Counted from the first letter of the stretch, positions 16,665 through 25,284 are shown. The stretch is 51,359 bases of DNA from an uncultured Collinsella sp. (GCA_902482035.1 CABSYW010000018.1:1-51359); one strand, 5' to 3'. Notes: generated by a model not told the origin, from the letters alone. Numbers and translations are program-made.

Positions 16665-17591
16665 CTAGTGCTCCTCGCCGGCTCGGGCTAGGTCGTAGGG
16701 CGTGGTCTGGTAGACGTAGTAGTTGAGCCAGTTGGTGTAGAACAGCTGAGCTTGGCTGCGCCAGACGTTGCGCGGCTCGGCGGAGGGGTCGTCGCCCGGG
16801 AAGTAATGCGCCGGCACCTGAGGGTTGAGGCCGCGCTTCACGTCGCGCTCGTACTCCAGGCGCAGCGTGTCGGTATCGTACTCGGGGTGGCCAAATACAA
16901 AGAAGCGACGGCTGTCGGTCGACTTGACGATGTACAGGCCAACCTCATCGGACACGGCCACGACCTCAAGCTGCGACTCGGCCTCCACGTCCTCGCGGCG
17001 CACATCGGTGTTGCGCGAATGCACGGCATAGAAACGGTCGTCAAAGCCGCGGACCAGCGGGCTTTGCGGCTTCACCAGATAATGCTCAAATACGCCACTC
17101 GCCTTTGCCGGCAGGTCGTACTTCTGGATACCGTAATGATGGTACAGACCGGCCTGCGCGCCCCAACAAATGTGCAGCGTAGAGTGCACGTGCGTGGTGG
17201 ACCAATCCATGATCTGGCAGAGCTCGGGCCAGTAGTCGACCTCTTCGAACGGCATCTGCTCCACCGGCGCGCCCGTGATGATCAGGCCGTCGTAGTGGAT
17301 GTCGCGGATGTCGTCGAACGTGCGGTAGAACGTCTCCAAGTGGCCGGCGCTTACGTGCGTGGCCTCGTGCGTCTTGGTGCGCAACAGGTCCACCTCCACC
17401 TGCAGCGGCGTGTTGGAGAGCTTGCGCATGATCTGCGTCTCGGTGGCAATCTTGGTGGGCATGAGGTTGAGGATGAGCACGCGCAGCGGACGGATGTCCT
17501 GGTGCAGCGCGCGGTACTCGGTCATGACAAAGATGTTCTCGCTCTCGAGCTGCGCGGCGGCAGGGAGGGCGTCGGGAATGCGAATGGGCAT
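16665..17591 (-). CDS. metA: homoserine O-acetyltransferase (MetA/HTS family)
   Basis: The 308-residue enzyme catalyses the first committed step of methionine synthesis, acylation of homoserine. The catalytic cysteine is Cys142 in HICWGAQAG, and the His/Glu of the triad lie in FGHPEYD near residue 235. Position 111 is glutamate (GAPVEQM), the residue that in this family favours acetyl-CoA over succinyl-CoA, where E. coli has Gly. The product is therefore more likely O-acetylhomoserine. AAGGAG lies 5 nt before the ATG. The gene diverges from the dehydrogenase at 17803. I saw no SAM riboswitch in the 211-bp spacer. Confidence 0.94.
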   Translation of the reverse strand: MPIRIPDALPAAAQLESENIFVMTEYRALHQDIRPLRVLILNLMPTKIATETQIMRKLSNTPLQVEVDLLRTKTHEATHVSAGHLETFYRTFDDIRDIHYDGLIITGAPVEQMPFEEVDYWPELCQIMDWSTTHVHSTLHICWGAQAGLYHHYGIQKYDLPAKASGVFEHYLVKPQSPLVRGFDDRFYAVHSRNTDVRREDVEAESQLEVVAVSDEVGLYIVKSTDSRRFFVFGHPEYDTDTLRLEYERDVKRGLNPQVPAHYFPGDDPSAEPRNVWRSQAQLFYTNWLNYYVYQTTPYDLARAGEEH

Positions 17592-17694
17592 GGATGCTCC
17601 TTACGAGTCAGTTGCAGCTATGGTACAACGACCGGCCCCATCCGCGCGAGCGCATCGCCCAGCGATGCCGTCAGCGGCCCAAATCACTCCAAAA

Positions 17695-17725
17695 GTAGAG
17701 ATTAAGGCATGTCCCAAAAATCTAC
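17695..17725. repeat. GTAGATTTTTGGGACATGCC repeat, copy 2
   Basis: This is an inverted copy of the core of the hairpin at 14117-14147. It lies between the divergent metA and dehydrogenase genes, where it cannot be a terminator for either, so it is a mobile or spreading repeat rather than a simple terminator. Confidence 0.7.
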
Positions 17726-17802
17726 GGCGCTTTAGTCTAGCAAAGTGGTGGCAGGACGCTACAATGGTTCGACGCGAAAAACTCGGCCGAAAGGATACGT
17801 AT

Positions 17803-18780
17803 ATGTACCAGACGCGTAAGATCGGTGTGGTCGGCCAGGGCCACGTAGGAGCACATGTCGCCAACAGCCTGCTTATGCAGGGCATTGCCGATGAGCTGTA
17901 CCTGTGCGATATCAACGAGGCCAAGGTGACGTCCGAGGTCCAGGACCTGCGCGACTCCCTTTCGTTTGTCCCGTACAATACCAAAATCGTCAACTGCTAC
18001 GACCACTACGAGGAGCTGGCCTGCTGCGACGTCATCGTCAACGCCGCCGGCAAGGTCGCGCTGGCCGCCGGCAACCGCGACGGCGAGCTGTTCTTTACCA
18101 CCGATGCCGCCCGCACCTTTGCCAAGCGCATCGTCGACGCCGGCTTTGACGGCATCTTCGTGAGCATCTCCAACCCCTGCGACGTCGTGTGCACCGAGTT
18201 GTGGCACCTGACCGGCTACGATCCCAAGAAGATCATCGGCTCGGGCTGCGGCCTGGACTCCGCCCGCCTGCGCACCGAGATCTCCAAGAAGGTCGGCGTG
18301 AGCCCCAAGTCCATCGACGCCTATATGATCGGCGAGCACGGCTTTAGCCAGCTTGCAGCCTTTAAGGCCGCGACCATCGCCGGCAAGAGCCTTAACGAGC
18401 TTCAGGCCGAGAACCCCGACAAGTACGCCTTCGACCACATGGAGGTCGAGGAGCTTGCACGCAAGGGCGGCTATGTGACCTACCAGGGCAAGCAGTGCAC
18501 CGAGTACGCCGTCGCCAACTCCGCCGCGCGCGTCTGCGCCGCTGTGCTTCACAACGAGCACGCCGTGCTTTCCGCCTCCACGCTCATGACCGGCCAGTAT
18601 GGCGAGGAGGGCATCTTCACCTCCCTGCCGTGTGTGATCGGTGCCGAGGGCGTCGAGGAGGTCTACACGCTCGACCTTTCCGAGTATGAGCTCGAGGGCT
18701 TCCACAAGAGCTGCCAGCACATTCGCGACAACATCGCCCAGCTCGACTGGTGGGACGCCGAGGCATACGACGCGAAGTAG
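17803..18780 (+). CDS. L-lactate / L-2-hydroxyacid dehydrogenase family
   Basis: A 325-residue NAD-dependent enzyme of the LDH/MDH superfamily. The nucleotide motif is GVVGQGHVG (residues 8-16) and the acidic NAD-selecting residue lies in LCDIN. The substrate Arg is in DSARLR, and the catalytic His in GEHGFSQ near residue 183. The mobile active-site loop region reads AGKVALAAGNRDGE, without the usual AGAPQKPG of canonical LDH. This points to an L-2-hydroxyisocaproate-dehydrogenase-like member with broader 2-oxoacid use; the substrate is uncertain. AAAGGA lies 7 nt before the ATG. A strong terminator follows. Confidence 0.88.
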   Translation: MYQTRKIGVVGQGHVGAHVANSLLMQGIADELYLCDINEAKVTSEVQDLRDSLSFVPYNTKIVNCYDHYEELACCDVIVNAAGKVALAAGNRDGELFFTTDAARTFAKRIVDAGFDGIFVSISNPCDVVCTELWHLTGYDPKKIIGSGCGLDSARLRTEISKKVGVSPKSIDAYMIGEHGFSQLAAFKAATIAGKSLNELQAENPDKYAFDHMEVEELARKGGYVTYQGKQCTEYAVANSAARVCAAVLHNEHAVLSASTLMTGQYGEEGIFTSLPCVIGAEGVEEVYTLDLSEYELEGFHKSCQHIRDNIAQLDWWDAEAYDAK

Positions 18781-18823
18781 GCCGCCGGCTGCCGCAACCT
18801 TGCGAATCTAAGCGCGATACTAA

Positions 18824-18864
18824 GCGGGCCGCGCCGGAAATCCCCGGCGCGGCCCGCTTTTTTT
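18824..18864 (+). terminator. terminator of the dehydrogenase gene
   Basis: The stem GCGGGCCGCGCCGG/CCGGCGCGGCCCGC, 14 bp with a short loop, is followed by seven T residues. Confidence 0.95.
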
Positions 18865-18895
18865 GCTCATGCAACACCCTCGCACATTTAGGTCT

Positions 18896-19062
18896 AATAC
18901 TTTTCCCGAGAAGTGAACGAGTAAAATCGAGCCCCCGAAGCATCGACATTTTTCAGGCGCTGTTTCCTGCGGTTCCGTCGGGTTTTTCCTGCAGTTTTGC
19001 CGCCAAAAAGTGTGGATGCTTCGGGGGTCCAAAATAGGTCGTTCACATCGCGGAAAAGTATT
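18896..19062. repeat. 167-nt imperfect inverted-repeat element
   Basis: The arms pair over about 60 nt each: AATACTTTTCCCG with CGCGGAAAAGTATT, GTGAACGA with TCGTTCAC, and CCCCCGAAGCATC with GATGCTTCGGGGG, leaving a central loop of about 45 nt. It lies between two convergent genes and beyond the terminator of the first. Confidence 0.8.
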
Positions 19063-19106
19063 CACCTTCGTTTTCGCGCAAACACAAATCCGGCCGCCAC
19101 AACGCA

Positions 19107-19137
19107 AAACGGGGCCCGCGCGCAGCGCAGACCCCGT
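19107..19137 (-). terminator. terminator of SIS deglycase 2
   Basis: The hairpin ACGGGGY/RCCCCGT is followed on the minus strand by TTTT, 20 nt beyond the stop. Confidence 0.7.
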
Positions 19138-19158
19138 CAAAAAGATAATTCCCGTTAC

Positions 19159-20127
19159 CTAGTACTGCTCGATGCCCATGTAGCGACGGATCTCGGGGCT
19201 GTGGTCGAACACCTTGCCGCGGGCGGCGCGCAGCTCGCAGCTCATCGCGTAGAAGAAGATCGGCTCCAGGAACGAACGGACGCTGGCGGGCACCTCGCCC
19301 ACGCCGTATTCGAGCGCATCGAGCACCATGACCGTATCGGTGTGCGTGTTGAGGAACGCGAGTGCACGCTCCTCCATGGGGCGGCACTCGCCCGATCCGA
19401 GCTGCACAAAGTAGAACACGCCGGGCTCGGTAGCCTCGAAGGGGCCGTGGAAGTACTCGCCGGAGTGGATATAGCAGCAGTGCTGCCACTGCATCTCCAT
19501 GAGCGAGCAGATGGCCATGGCGTAGGTCTGACTAAAGTTGGGGCCGGACCCCAGGATATAGAAGAACTTGTGCTGCTGGCAGAGCTCGGCAAAGCGGGCG
19601 CCCAGCTCGGCGTTGACCTTCTCGCGGGCGGCGGGCAGCAGCACATCCATCTGCTTGAGGCCCTCGTACATGTCGGCGAGCGCCTCGTAGCCTTCCTGCT
19701 GGTCGAGCAGCTCGGCAGCGATCAGGGCGCCGATGCCCTGCGGCACCTCGGCCTGCGACACGCCCTCGCCCCAGGGGTAGACCCAGGTAGTCCACTTGCC
19801 GTTATCGATCTTGGAGCCCTCGCAGTCGGTGAGGGCGACGACCTCGGCGCCGGCGGCCAGTGCCATCTCGCAGCCGTCGACGACCTCCTGCGTGTTGCCG
19901 CTGTGGCTGCAGGCAATAACGAGCGACTTCGGCCCTAAGCTCTTGGGGGCCATCAGGCAAAACTCGCGTGCCGTGTAGACCGTCGAGGTAAACGTGGTGG
20001 CCTCGCGCTTGAGCAGCTCGTTGGCCGGCATCAGGTCGATCATCGAACCGCCACAAGCGATCCAAAAGACGTTTTCGATCTTGCCCTTGCGCTCGATAAT
20101 TTCCTGAACCAGATCATGTGCGTTCAT
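19159..20127 (-). CDS. SIS-domain Amadori 6-phosphate deglycase, paralogue 2
   Basis: The 322-residue protein has two SIS domains. The phosphosugar loop CSHSGNT (73-79) is the most canonical of the four paralogues. The active-site motif SGEYFHGPFE has Glu224 and His227. The C-terminus IRRYMGIEQY fits the FrlB-type ending. It probably cleaves fructoselysine 6-phosphate or a related Amadori phosphate in the cytoplasm. The gene has no PTS of its own nearby; a GntR regulator and recQ lie directly upstream on the same strand. An AGGAGG site precedes the ATG. A pair of operator-like repeats in the 144-bp upstream gap suggests control by that GntR protein. Confidence 0.88.
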   Translation of the reverse strand: MNAHDLVQEIIERKGKIENVFWIACGGSMIDLMPANELLKREATTFTSTVYTAREFCLMAPKSLGPKSLVIACSHSGNTQEVVDGCEMALAAGAEVVALTDCEGSKIDNGKWTTWVYPWGEGVSQAEVPQGIGALIAAELLDQQEGYEALADMYEGLKQMDVLLPAAREKVNAELGARFAELCQQHKFFYILGSGPNFSQTYAMAICSLMEMQWQHCCYIHSGEYFHGPFEATEPGVFYFVQLGSGECRPMEERALAFLNTHTDTVMVLDALEYGVGEVPASVRSFLEPIFFYAMSCELRAARGKVFDHSPEIRRYMGIEQY

Positions 20128-20182
20128 GGTGGTGCCCCTCCTTGTGTGGCGGTTTAGAACGACGACAGCTCGTACCTGCTGT

Positions 20183-20262
20183 CGTTCTATGTTGTCCTAT
20201 ATATAGCACGCACGACGACACCCGTGAAGTCATTTCACCAAATTTGTTCTATATTGTTCTAT
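20183..20262. promoter_or_regulatory. paired candidate operators for GntR regulator 2
   Basis: CGTTCTATGTTGTCCTAT (20183-20200) and TTGTTCTATATTGTTCTAT (20244-20262) share TTCTATRTTGTYCTAT, 60 bp apart, between the regulator stop and the deglycase start. A DNA loop or promoter block at the deglycase gene is plausible. Confidence 0.5.
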
Positions 20263-20271
20263 CTGTGGACG

Positions 20272-21027
20272 TTAGATGTCGAACACGTAGCGCGAGCCCA
20301 CGATCTTTTGGCGCCCGAGCAGCAAGGGCCGCTCGTCCTCATCGGTAAAGTACGCCTCCATATAAAACAGCGGCTCGCCGACCGGCACCTCCAACAGCGG
20401 GGCTGCCTGAGCATCGGCAAGCGCAATCTCCACAGTACAGGGGTCGGACTTGAGCGGCGCGCGGCCCGAATGCTCGGCAACGAGCGCAAAGATCGAGTTA
20501 TCGGTGAGGTCCTTATCGGCAAGTGTCTGCAGATAGGGATGGTCAGCCAGCACAAAGGCGTTGTTCTCGAGCATGACGGGGATGCCGTCGGCCGTGCGCA
20601 CGCGCTCGACCACGATAAGCTCGCAGCCGGGCTCTACGCCAAAGAACGCCGCGTCCTCGCGCGTCGCCACAACCACCGTGCGCGATACCAGGCGCGCACC
20701 CGGCACCATGTCGTTGGCAGCGCAACCCTCGGAAAAGCTCTGAACGTCACCCTTCTGGACAATCTTGCGCTTGAGTTTGGGCGCGCACACGAACGTGCCC
20801 CTCCCCTGCTGGCGGTTGAGATACCCCGCGCGCGACAGCTCCTCGATGGCGCGGCGCACGGTGATGCGTCCCACGCCGTAGTACTTCGCGAGCTCCATCT
20901 CGGAAGGAATGCGCGAGCCGGATGCGTACACGCCACGCGCGATCTCGCCCTTTAGGTCGTCCATAACCTGCTGGTACAGCGGCACAGCGGACACCTCAGT
21001 GCGCTCGGTTTTATCATCGGATGCCAT
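20272..21027 (-). CDS. GntR/UTRA-family transcriptional regulator 2
   Basis: A 251-residue HutC-type regulator. The winged helix spans about 15-80 (IPSEMELAKYYGVGRITVRRAI, then NRQQGRGTFV) and the UTRA domain about 100-245. Its start lies 2 nt after the recQ stop, and its GGAG ribosome site lies inside the recQ 3' end, so it is probably co-transcribed with recQ. Downstream on the same strand is SIS deglycase 2, with two operator-like repeats between them, which makes that gene the likely target. The inducer is unknown; a phosphorylated Amadori product is an inference. Confidence 0.88.
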   Translation of the reverse strand: MASDDKTERTEVSAVPLYQQVMDDLKGEIARGVYASGSRIPSEMELAKYYGVGRITVRRAIEELSRAGYLNRQQGRGTFVCAPKLKRKIVQKGDVQSFSEGCAANDMVPGARLVSRTVVVATREDAAFFGVEPGCELIVVERVRTADGIPVMLENNAFVLADHPYLQTLADKDLTDNSIFALVAEHSGRAPLKSDPCTVEIALADAQAAPLLEVPVGEPLFYMEAYFTDEDERPLLLGRQKIVGSRYVFDI

Positions 21028-21029
21028 CG

Positions 21030-23009
21030 TTATGCTCCATTCCGTGCATGCTCGGACTCAAACTCTTCAATCGCCGCCATAAACTGCTCGCCAAAGGCGT
21101 CGGCCTTTTTCTCGCCGATGCCGTTGACCTGGATAAGCTCGTCGCGCGTCTGTGGGCGTAGGCGGCACAGGCCGCGCAGGGCCTTGTCGGAAAAGACCAT
21201 GTACGGCGCCATCTCCAGCTCCGTCGAGATCTCCTTGCGGAGGGCACGCAGGCGCTCGAACAGCTCGGCATCGTCGCCAACACGCGGGCGCTGATCCAGC
21301 TCGGCCTCCTCGCGCAGCAGATCGACGGCGCGGCGGGCGCGGGCCGAGGCCTTGCGCTTGGACGCACGACGCTTAACGGTAAAGGCGAACGCCTCATCCT
21401 CGACCTCGACGGCACGCGGACCCAGCCCCACGACCGGGTACTGCCCCTGCGAGGTGGCCAGATAACCGCGGCCGCACAGCTGGCCGATGATGTCCTTGAT
21501 GCGCCCGACCGATTCGCTCGACAGCTCACCGTAGCCGCGGTCCTCGTCCAGATGCATCTGGCGAATGCGCTCGGTGTTGCCGCCGTGGAGCACATCGGCG
21601 ATGAGCGACTTGCCAAAGCGCATGGGACGCGTGGCCACATAGCGCACGGCAGCGCGGGCCATATCGGTGACGTCCTCGACCTCGAACTGCGTGAGGCAGT
21701 TGCTGCAGTTGCCGCAGCTCTCGACGTCGTCCGTGGCGGTGCCGCCCGTACTGGCCGCGGCATGCTCGGCCGCGGCCTCGTCGCCAAAGTAGCGCAGCAT
21801 GTATTCGCGCAGGCAGCCGGTGGTATTGCAGTAGCCCTCCATCTGGCTGAGCAGACGATATCGATTCTGGAGCGCCCACGCGCGCTGCTCGTCGTCGAGC
21901 GCCTCATCGGCAGCATCGCCGCGGTCGATCAGAAAGCGGCGCATGCGAAAATCGTTGCCGTTCCACAGCAAGTAGCAGCTGGACGGGTCGCCATCGCGGC
22001 CGGCGCGGCCCGCCTCCTGGTAGTAGGCTTCGATGCTCTCGGGCACGTTGTTGTGGATCACGTAGCGCACGTTGGGCTTGTCGATGCCCATGCCAAAGGC
22101 GTTGGTGGCAACCATCACCTGGATATCGTCGTCGATAAAGGCGCGCTGGCTTTGGCGACGGGCCTCGTTGCCCATGCCGGCATGGTAGCGGCCAACGCGA
22201 ATGCCGCTGGGGCCCAGCGCCTCGGCAAGCTCGCCCGCCAGCGCATCGACCGTCTTGCGGGTCGAGCAATACACGATACCGCTCTCGCCCGAATGCGCGA
22301 TCACATAGTCGCGCACCCACGCGGTCTTGGCCTTGTCGCCCATCTCCTCGCAACCAAAGTAGAGGTTCTTGCGATCAAAACCCGTCACCACCGTCGCGGG
22401 GTTTTGCAGGCCGAGCATCTGCTGAATGTCCGCACGCACGCGCTCGGTCGCCGTGGCGGTAAACGCCGCCACGATCGGGCGCCGCGGCAACGAATCAATA
22501 AACTCGCGAATCTGCAGGTAAGCGGGGCGGAAATCCTGGCCCCATTGGCTCACGCAGTGGGCCTCGTCAATGGCCACGAGCGGCACGCCAATGCCGGCGG
22601 AACCCGCAGCCTCCTGCGCAAAGGCCAAAAAACGCGGCTCGAGCAAGCGCTCGGGCGCCACGTACATAAGCTGGTAGCGGCCCTCGCGCGCCCGCTTGAG
22701 CACGGTGTTTTGCTGGGCCGGAGTAAGGCTGGAGTTGAGATAGCTGGGTCGCGCACCCGCCGCGAGCAACGCACGGGTCTGGTCCTCCATAAGCGACAGC
22801 AGCGGACTCACCACAAAGGTGATGCCGGGCAGCATGAGCGCGGGCACCTGGTAGCAAATGGACTTGCCGGCGCCCGTGGGCATAACACCCAGCGCATCAC
22901 GACCGGCAAGGATCGCATCGACCATGCGGTCCTGTCCCGGGCGAAACGAGGTGTAGCCAAAATAGGCGCCAAGCGTGTCGAGCGCCATCTGCTGCATGCT
23001 ATCGGTCAT
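21030..23009 (-). CDS. recQ: ATP-dependent DNA helicase RecQ
   Basis: The 659-residue protein is a superfamily 2 3'-5' helicase for recombination and fork repair. Motif I is MPTGAGKS near residue 45 and motif II is DEAH near residue 148. Motif VI is QEAGRAGRDG near residue 325. The RecQ-C zinc cysteines lie around 380-440 (CNTTGC, CGNCSNC), and a winged helix follows. The HRDC domain covers about the last 80 residues. The length is typical of the RecQ1 subfamily. AGGAAACC precedes the ATG. It is unusual here for sitting 2 nt upstream of a GntR regulator gene within a sugar-catabolic block. Confidence 0.95.
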   Translation of the reverse strand: MTDSMQQMALDTLGAYFGYTSFRPGQDRMVDAILAGRDALGVMPTGAGKSICYQVPALMLPGITFVVSPLLSLMEDQTRALLAAGARPSYLNSSLTPAQQNTVLKRAREGRYQLMYVAPERLLEPRFLAFAQEAAGSAGIGVPLVAIDEAHCVSQWGQDFRPAYLQIREFIDSLPRRPIVAAFTATATERVRADIQQMLGLQNPATVVTGFDRKNLYFGCEEMGDKAKTAWVRDYVIAHSGESGIVYCSTRKTVDALAGELAEALGPSGIRVGRYHAGMGNEARRQSQRAFIDDDIQVMVATNAFGMGIDKPNVRYVIHNNVPESIEAYYQEAGRAGRDGDPSSCYLLWNGNDFRMRRFLIDRGDAADEALDDEQRAWALQNRYRLLSQMEGYCNTTGCLREYMLRYFGDEAAAEHAAASTGGTATDDVESCGNCSNCLTQFEVEDVTDMARAAVRYVATRPMRFGKSLIADVLHGGNTERIRQMHLDEDRGYGELSSESVGRIKDIIGQLCGRGYLATSQGQYPVVGLGPRAVEVEDEAFAFTVKRRASKRKASARARRAVDLLREEAELDQRPRVGDDAELFERLRALRKEISTELEMAPYMVFSDKALRGLCRLRPQTRDELIQVNGIGEKKADAFGEQFMAAIEEFESEHARNGA

Positions 23010-23197
23010 GGTTTCCTAACGTTCAAGTCATCTGCCGCCGATTATACGCCGCCACGCGGACAGCAGCACACGGCCGCCGCCCAGACTAGTCGTTTAAGAA
23101 CGCCCCCAACGGCTAAGGAGTGTCCCCAGGTGCCGGCAGAAAAGGAACGTCCCCAAGTGCCGGCCCGGCAACGCCGATGTTTTGGCGCGGACAGCGA

Positions 23198-23337
23198 AAG
23201 CCCGCCAGAGCGAGCAAGGTGCCTTGAAACGAGGCAGCATTGACCTTCTGGTCATGCCGCCGAAGTTGAAAGGCAGATTGCCGCTCTGGCGGGCTTGCAG
23301 CGTCGAGCCGTTACGCGGTTTGGTAAAACCGCGTAAC
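23198..23337 (-). ncRNA. candidate structured RNA family A, copy 1
   Basis: The outer stem is AAGCCCGCCAGAGC/GCTCTGGCGGGCTT. Inside lie GCAA/TTGC, an internal loop GGT/AGA, GCCTT/AAGGC and an apical hairpin TGACC-TTCT-GGTCA. A separate perfect hairpin GTTACGCGGTTT/AAACCGCGTAAC abuts the stop codon of the GntR gene. Shared sequence with copy 2 starts near 23117. Stem bases change in pairs relative to 31736-31874. The strand is assumed from the flanking genes. Confidence 0.6.
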
Positions 23338-24057
23338 TTACATGACCATAACGTAGCGCGATCCCACGTAGTACTGCTTACCCATCAGAACCGGCTCGCC
23401 ATTGGGACCGGTAAAGCTTGCACGCAGGTTGAGCAGCGGATCGTGCGGAGCAATGCCCAACTCGGCCGCCTGCTCGGTATTGGCACGAACGGCCTCGACC
23501 GTGCGGTAGCCAACCGAGACAATCGGCGTTCCGCCAACACGCTCGACCTCGGCAAAAATCGACTTGTCCTCAAGATCGGCCGTCAACAGCTCACGGTAGG
23601 CGTCAAACGGCACAAAGATGTTCTCCTCAAAGATGGGCTCGCCGTCGGCTGTACGCACGCGCTTAATATGCAGCAGCAGCGCGTCCTTTTGCAGGCCAAA
23701 GAACTCCATCTCGTTTTGACGTGCCGGCACAATCTGGCGATCGACCACATGCGCGCCCGCCTTCATGCCGTTGCTGGCACACAGCGCGGTAAACGTCTGC
23801 AGCGTCGAAGCGTGGAACTGACGATTGATGTGCGGCGTGGAGACAAAGGTACCACGACCCTGCTGCTTAACCAGGTAGCCATCGGAGCACAGCTCCTCGA
23901 CGGCGCGGCGCACCGTAATGCGGCTCACGTCGTACTGCTCGGCTAGCTCAAGCTCGGACGGAATACGCTCCTTGGGTGCATAAACACCTTTCTCGATCGC
24001 ATCCTTGATTTCGTCGTAAATCTGCTGGTAAAGCGGTGCATTTTTGGGCGCAGGCAT
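23338..24057 (-). CDS. GntR/UTRA-family transcriptional regulator 3
   Basis: A 239-residue HutC-type regulator. The winged helix spans about 5-72 (IPSELELAEQYDVSRITVRRAV, then VKQQGRGTFV) and the UTRA domain about 90-235. The ribosome site is weak. Immediately upstream is TAATACGTATATAACGTCTA, which resembles sites before the second PTS operon, the EamA gene and the first deglycase. I therefore infer that this protein controls itself and those units. The YitT gene lies between it and the PTS operon. A structured element directly follows its stop codon. Confidence 0.88.
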   Translation of the reverse strand: MPAPKNAPLYQQIYDEIKDAIEKGVYAPKERIPSELELAEQYDVSRITVRRAVEELCSDGYLVKQQGRGTFVSTPHINRQFHASTLQTFTALCASNGMKAGAHVVDRQIVPARQNEMEFFGLQKDALLLHIKRVRTADGEPIFEENIFVPFDAYRELLTADLEDKSIFAEVERVGGTPIVSVGYRTVEAVRANTEQAAELGIAPHDPLLNLRASFTGPNGEPVLMGKQYYVGSRYVMVM

Positions 24058-24090
24058 ATCTAATCACTCTTATCTAAATATCGAAATAAC

Positions 24091-24110
24091 TAATACGTAT
24101 ATAACGTCTA
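24091..24110. promoter_or_regulatory. candidate GntR operator, site C
   Basis: TAATACGTATATAACGTCTA, 34 bp upstream of regulator 3, contains opposed ATACGT and ATAACGT half-sites like site B at 30239. Confidence 0.45.
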
Positions 24111-24148
24111 GTTTCATATTACCTCATAATGATAAAACGATACACCCT

Positions 24149-24197
24149 CCCTACCAAAAAGCGACAGCTTCATTTTGGTAGGTTTTATCTGGGCAAA
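24149..24197. repeat. CCTGCCAAAA/GGGACAGG hairpin repeat, copy 2
   Basis: CCTACCAAAAAGCGACAGC...TTTTGGTAGG followed by TTTTATCTGGGCAAAC. It is more diverged than the copies at 14410 and 26284, but both stem arms carry the matching C-to-T and G-to-A changes. It may end transcription of the YitT gene. Confidence 0.65.
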
Positions 24198-24276
24198 CGA
24201 GAGCCTCTCGAAAGCAACGGGGCTTTCGGGGGGCTCGTTCGGATGGGTTGCGCAGGACCGGCAAAATGCCAATACT

Positions 24277-25284
24277 CTACTTGCCGTCGTCCTGCTGCAG
24301 GCTGTCCTGTTCGCTGAGGCGCGCCTGCCTGCTGGCCATGCGTGCGGGCTTGTCGGGATCGGGAACGGCCGTGGGCATGGGCTCGTCGACATGACCACCC
24401 CACCAGCCGCCCACAAAGTTGAGCGTGTGGAACACGTTGATCACGGCGCCGGGATCAACGTCGCACACCAGCTTGATAATGTCCTGACTCTCGTAGGTCG
24501 AGACAACGGTGTTCAGCAGGTACATCTTTTCGCGGCTATATCCGCCGACGACCTCGGCGCAGCTAATGCCGTGCTGAAAATGGTTTACGTAGGCAGTCAT
24601 GACCTCGTCTGCCTTACGCGTCGTGATCTGCAGCGTCACGCGATCGTAGCGACGATAGAAACTGTCGATAGTCTTGGTCGAAATAAACTGGAACACGATG
24701 GAATACGCCGCCTTGTCCCAGCCAAACATAAAGCCAAAGATCGCCAGGATAAAGCAGTTGAAACCAAAGATGACGCCCCAGATGGTCTTGCCCGTGTGGT
24801 TGGAAACCCACAGCGCGATAAAGTCGGTGCCGCCGGTGGATGCGCCGGATTTAAGCGCGATGGCAGCGCCCAGACCCGAGACCACGCCGCCAAAAATGAT
24901 GAGCATGATCTTGTCGCCCAAAAACGGCGCGAAGTGAAAGACGTTGAGGAACAGCGATGAGAGCACGACCTGCATCATCGAGAAGATGACGAAGCGCTTG
25001 CTAATGCCGCTCCAACATAGGAGCGCCACGGGGATGTTGAGCGCGAGCATGCCGAGCGAGATGTCGATATGAACGCCACCCAGCGAGGTAACGCGATCGA
25101 GTAGGACCGCGACGCCGGTAAGACCGCTCGGAAGCAGGTCGGCGGGCTGAATGAACGCCTGGATCAGAAATGTCTGGAGAACGGCGGAAATGGTGACCGC
25201 CACAGCGGTAATGGCACGGCGGACGATGGTGAGGCGGCCGAGCACGAGCACGCGGTCCGTGAGCTGATCGATGGCGTTCGCCAC
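24277..25284 (-). CDS. YitT-family membrane protein (DUF161 + DUF2179)
   Basis: The 335-residue protein has five to six hydrophobic segments in its first 200 residues, forming the YitT/DUF161 membrane part (with LPSGLTGVAVLLDR and GGTDFIALW typical of it). A soluble DUF2179 domain covers about 215-295 (TRKADEVMTAYVNHFQHG). A charged tail of about 40 residues follows. The biochemical role of the family is not established; some members are annotated as transporters. The start is GTG, supported by AAAGGAG 7 nt upstream. It is monocistronic in appearance, with repeats on both sides. Confidence 0.85.
   Translation of the reverse strand: MANAIDQLTDRVLVLGRLTIVRRAITAVAVTISAVLQTFLIQAFIQPADLLPSGLTGVAVLLDRVTSLGGVHIDISLGMLALNIPVALLCWSGISKRFVIFSMMQVVLSSLFLNVFHFAPFLGDKIMLIIFGGVVSGLGAAIALKSGASTGGTDFIALWVSNHTGKTIWGVIFGFNCFILAIFGFMFGWDKAAYSIVFQFISTKTIDSFYRRYDRVTLQITTRKADEVMTAYVNHFQHGISCAEVVGGYSREKMYLLNTVVSTYESQDIIKLVCDVDPGAVINVFHTLNFVGGWWGGHVDEPMPTAVPDPDKPARMASRQARLSEQDSLQQDDGK

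Noticed and set aside
17592..17802. SAM riboswitch upstream of metA
   Set aside because: I looked for the S-box kink-turn and pseudoknot consensus in the spacer and found none. The spacer instead holds a dispersed hairpin repeat.
23182..23337. Protein-coding gene across structured family A copy 1
   Set aside because: Between copies, changes preserve base pairing rather than codons, and the open frames differ between copies.
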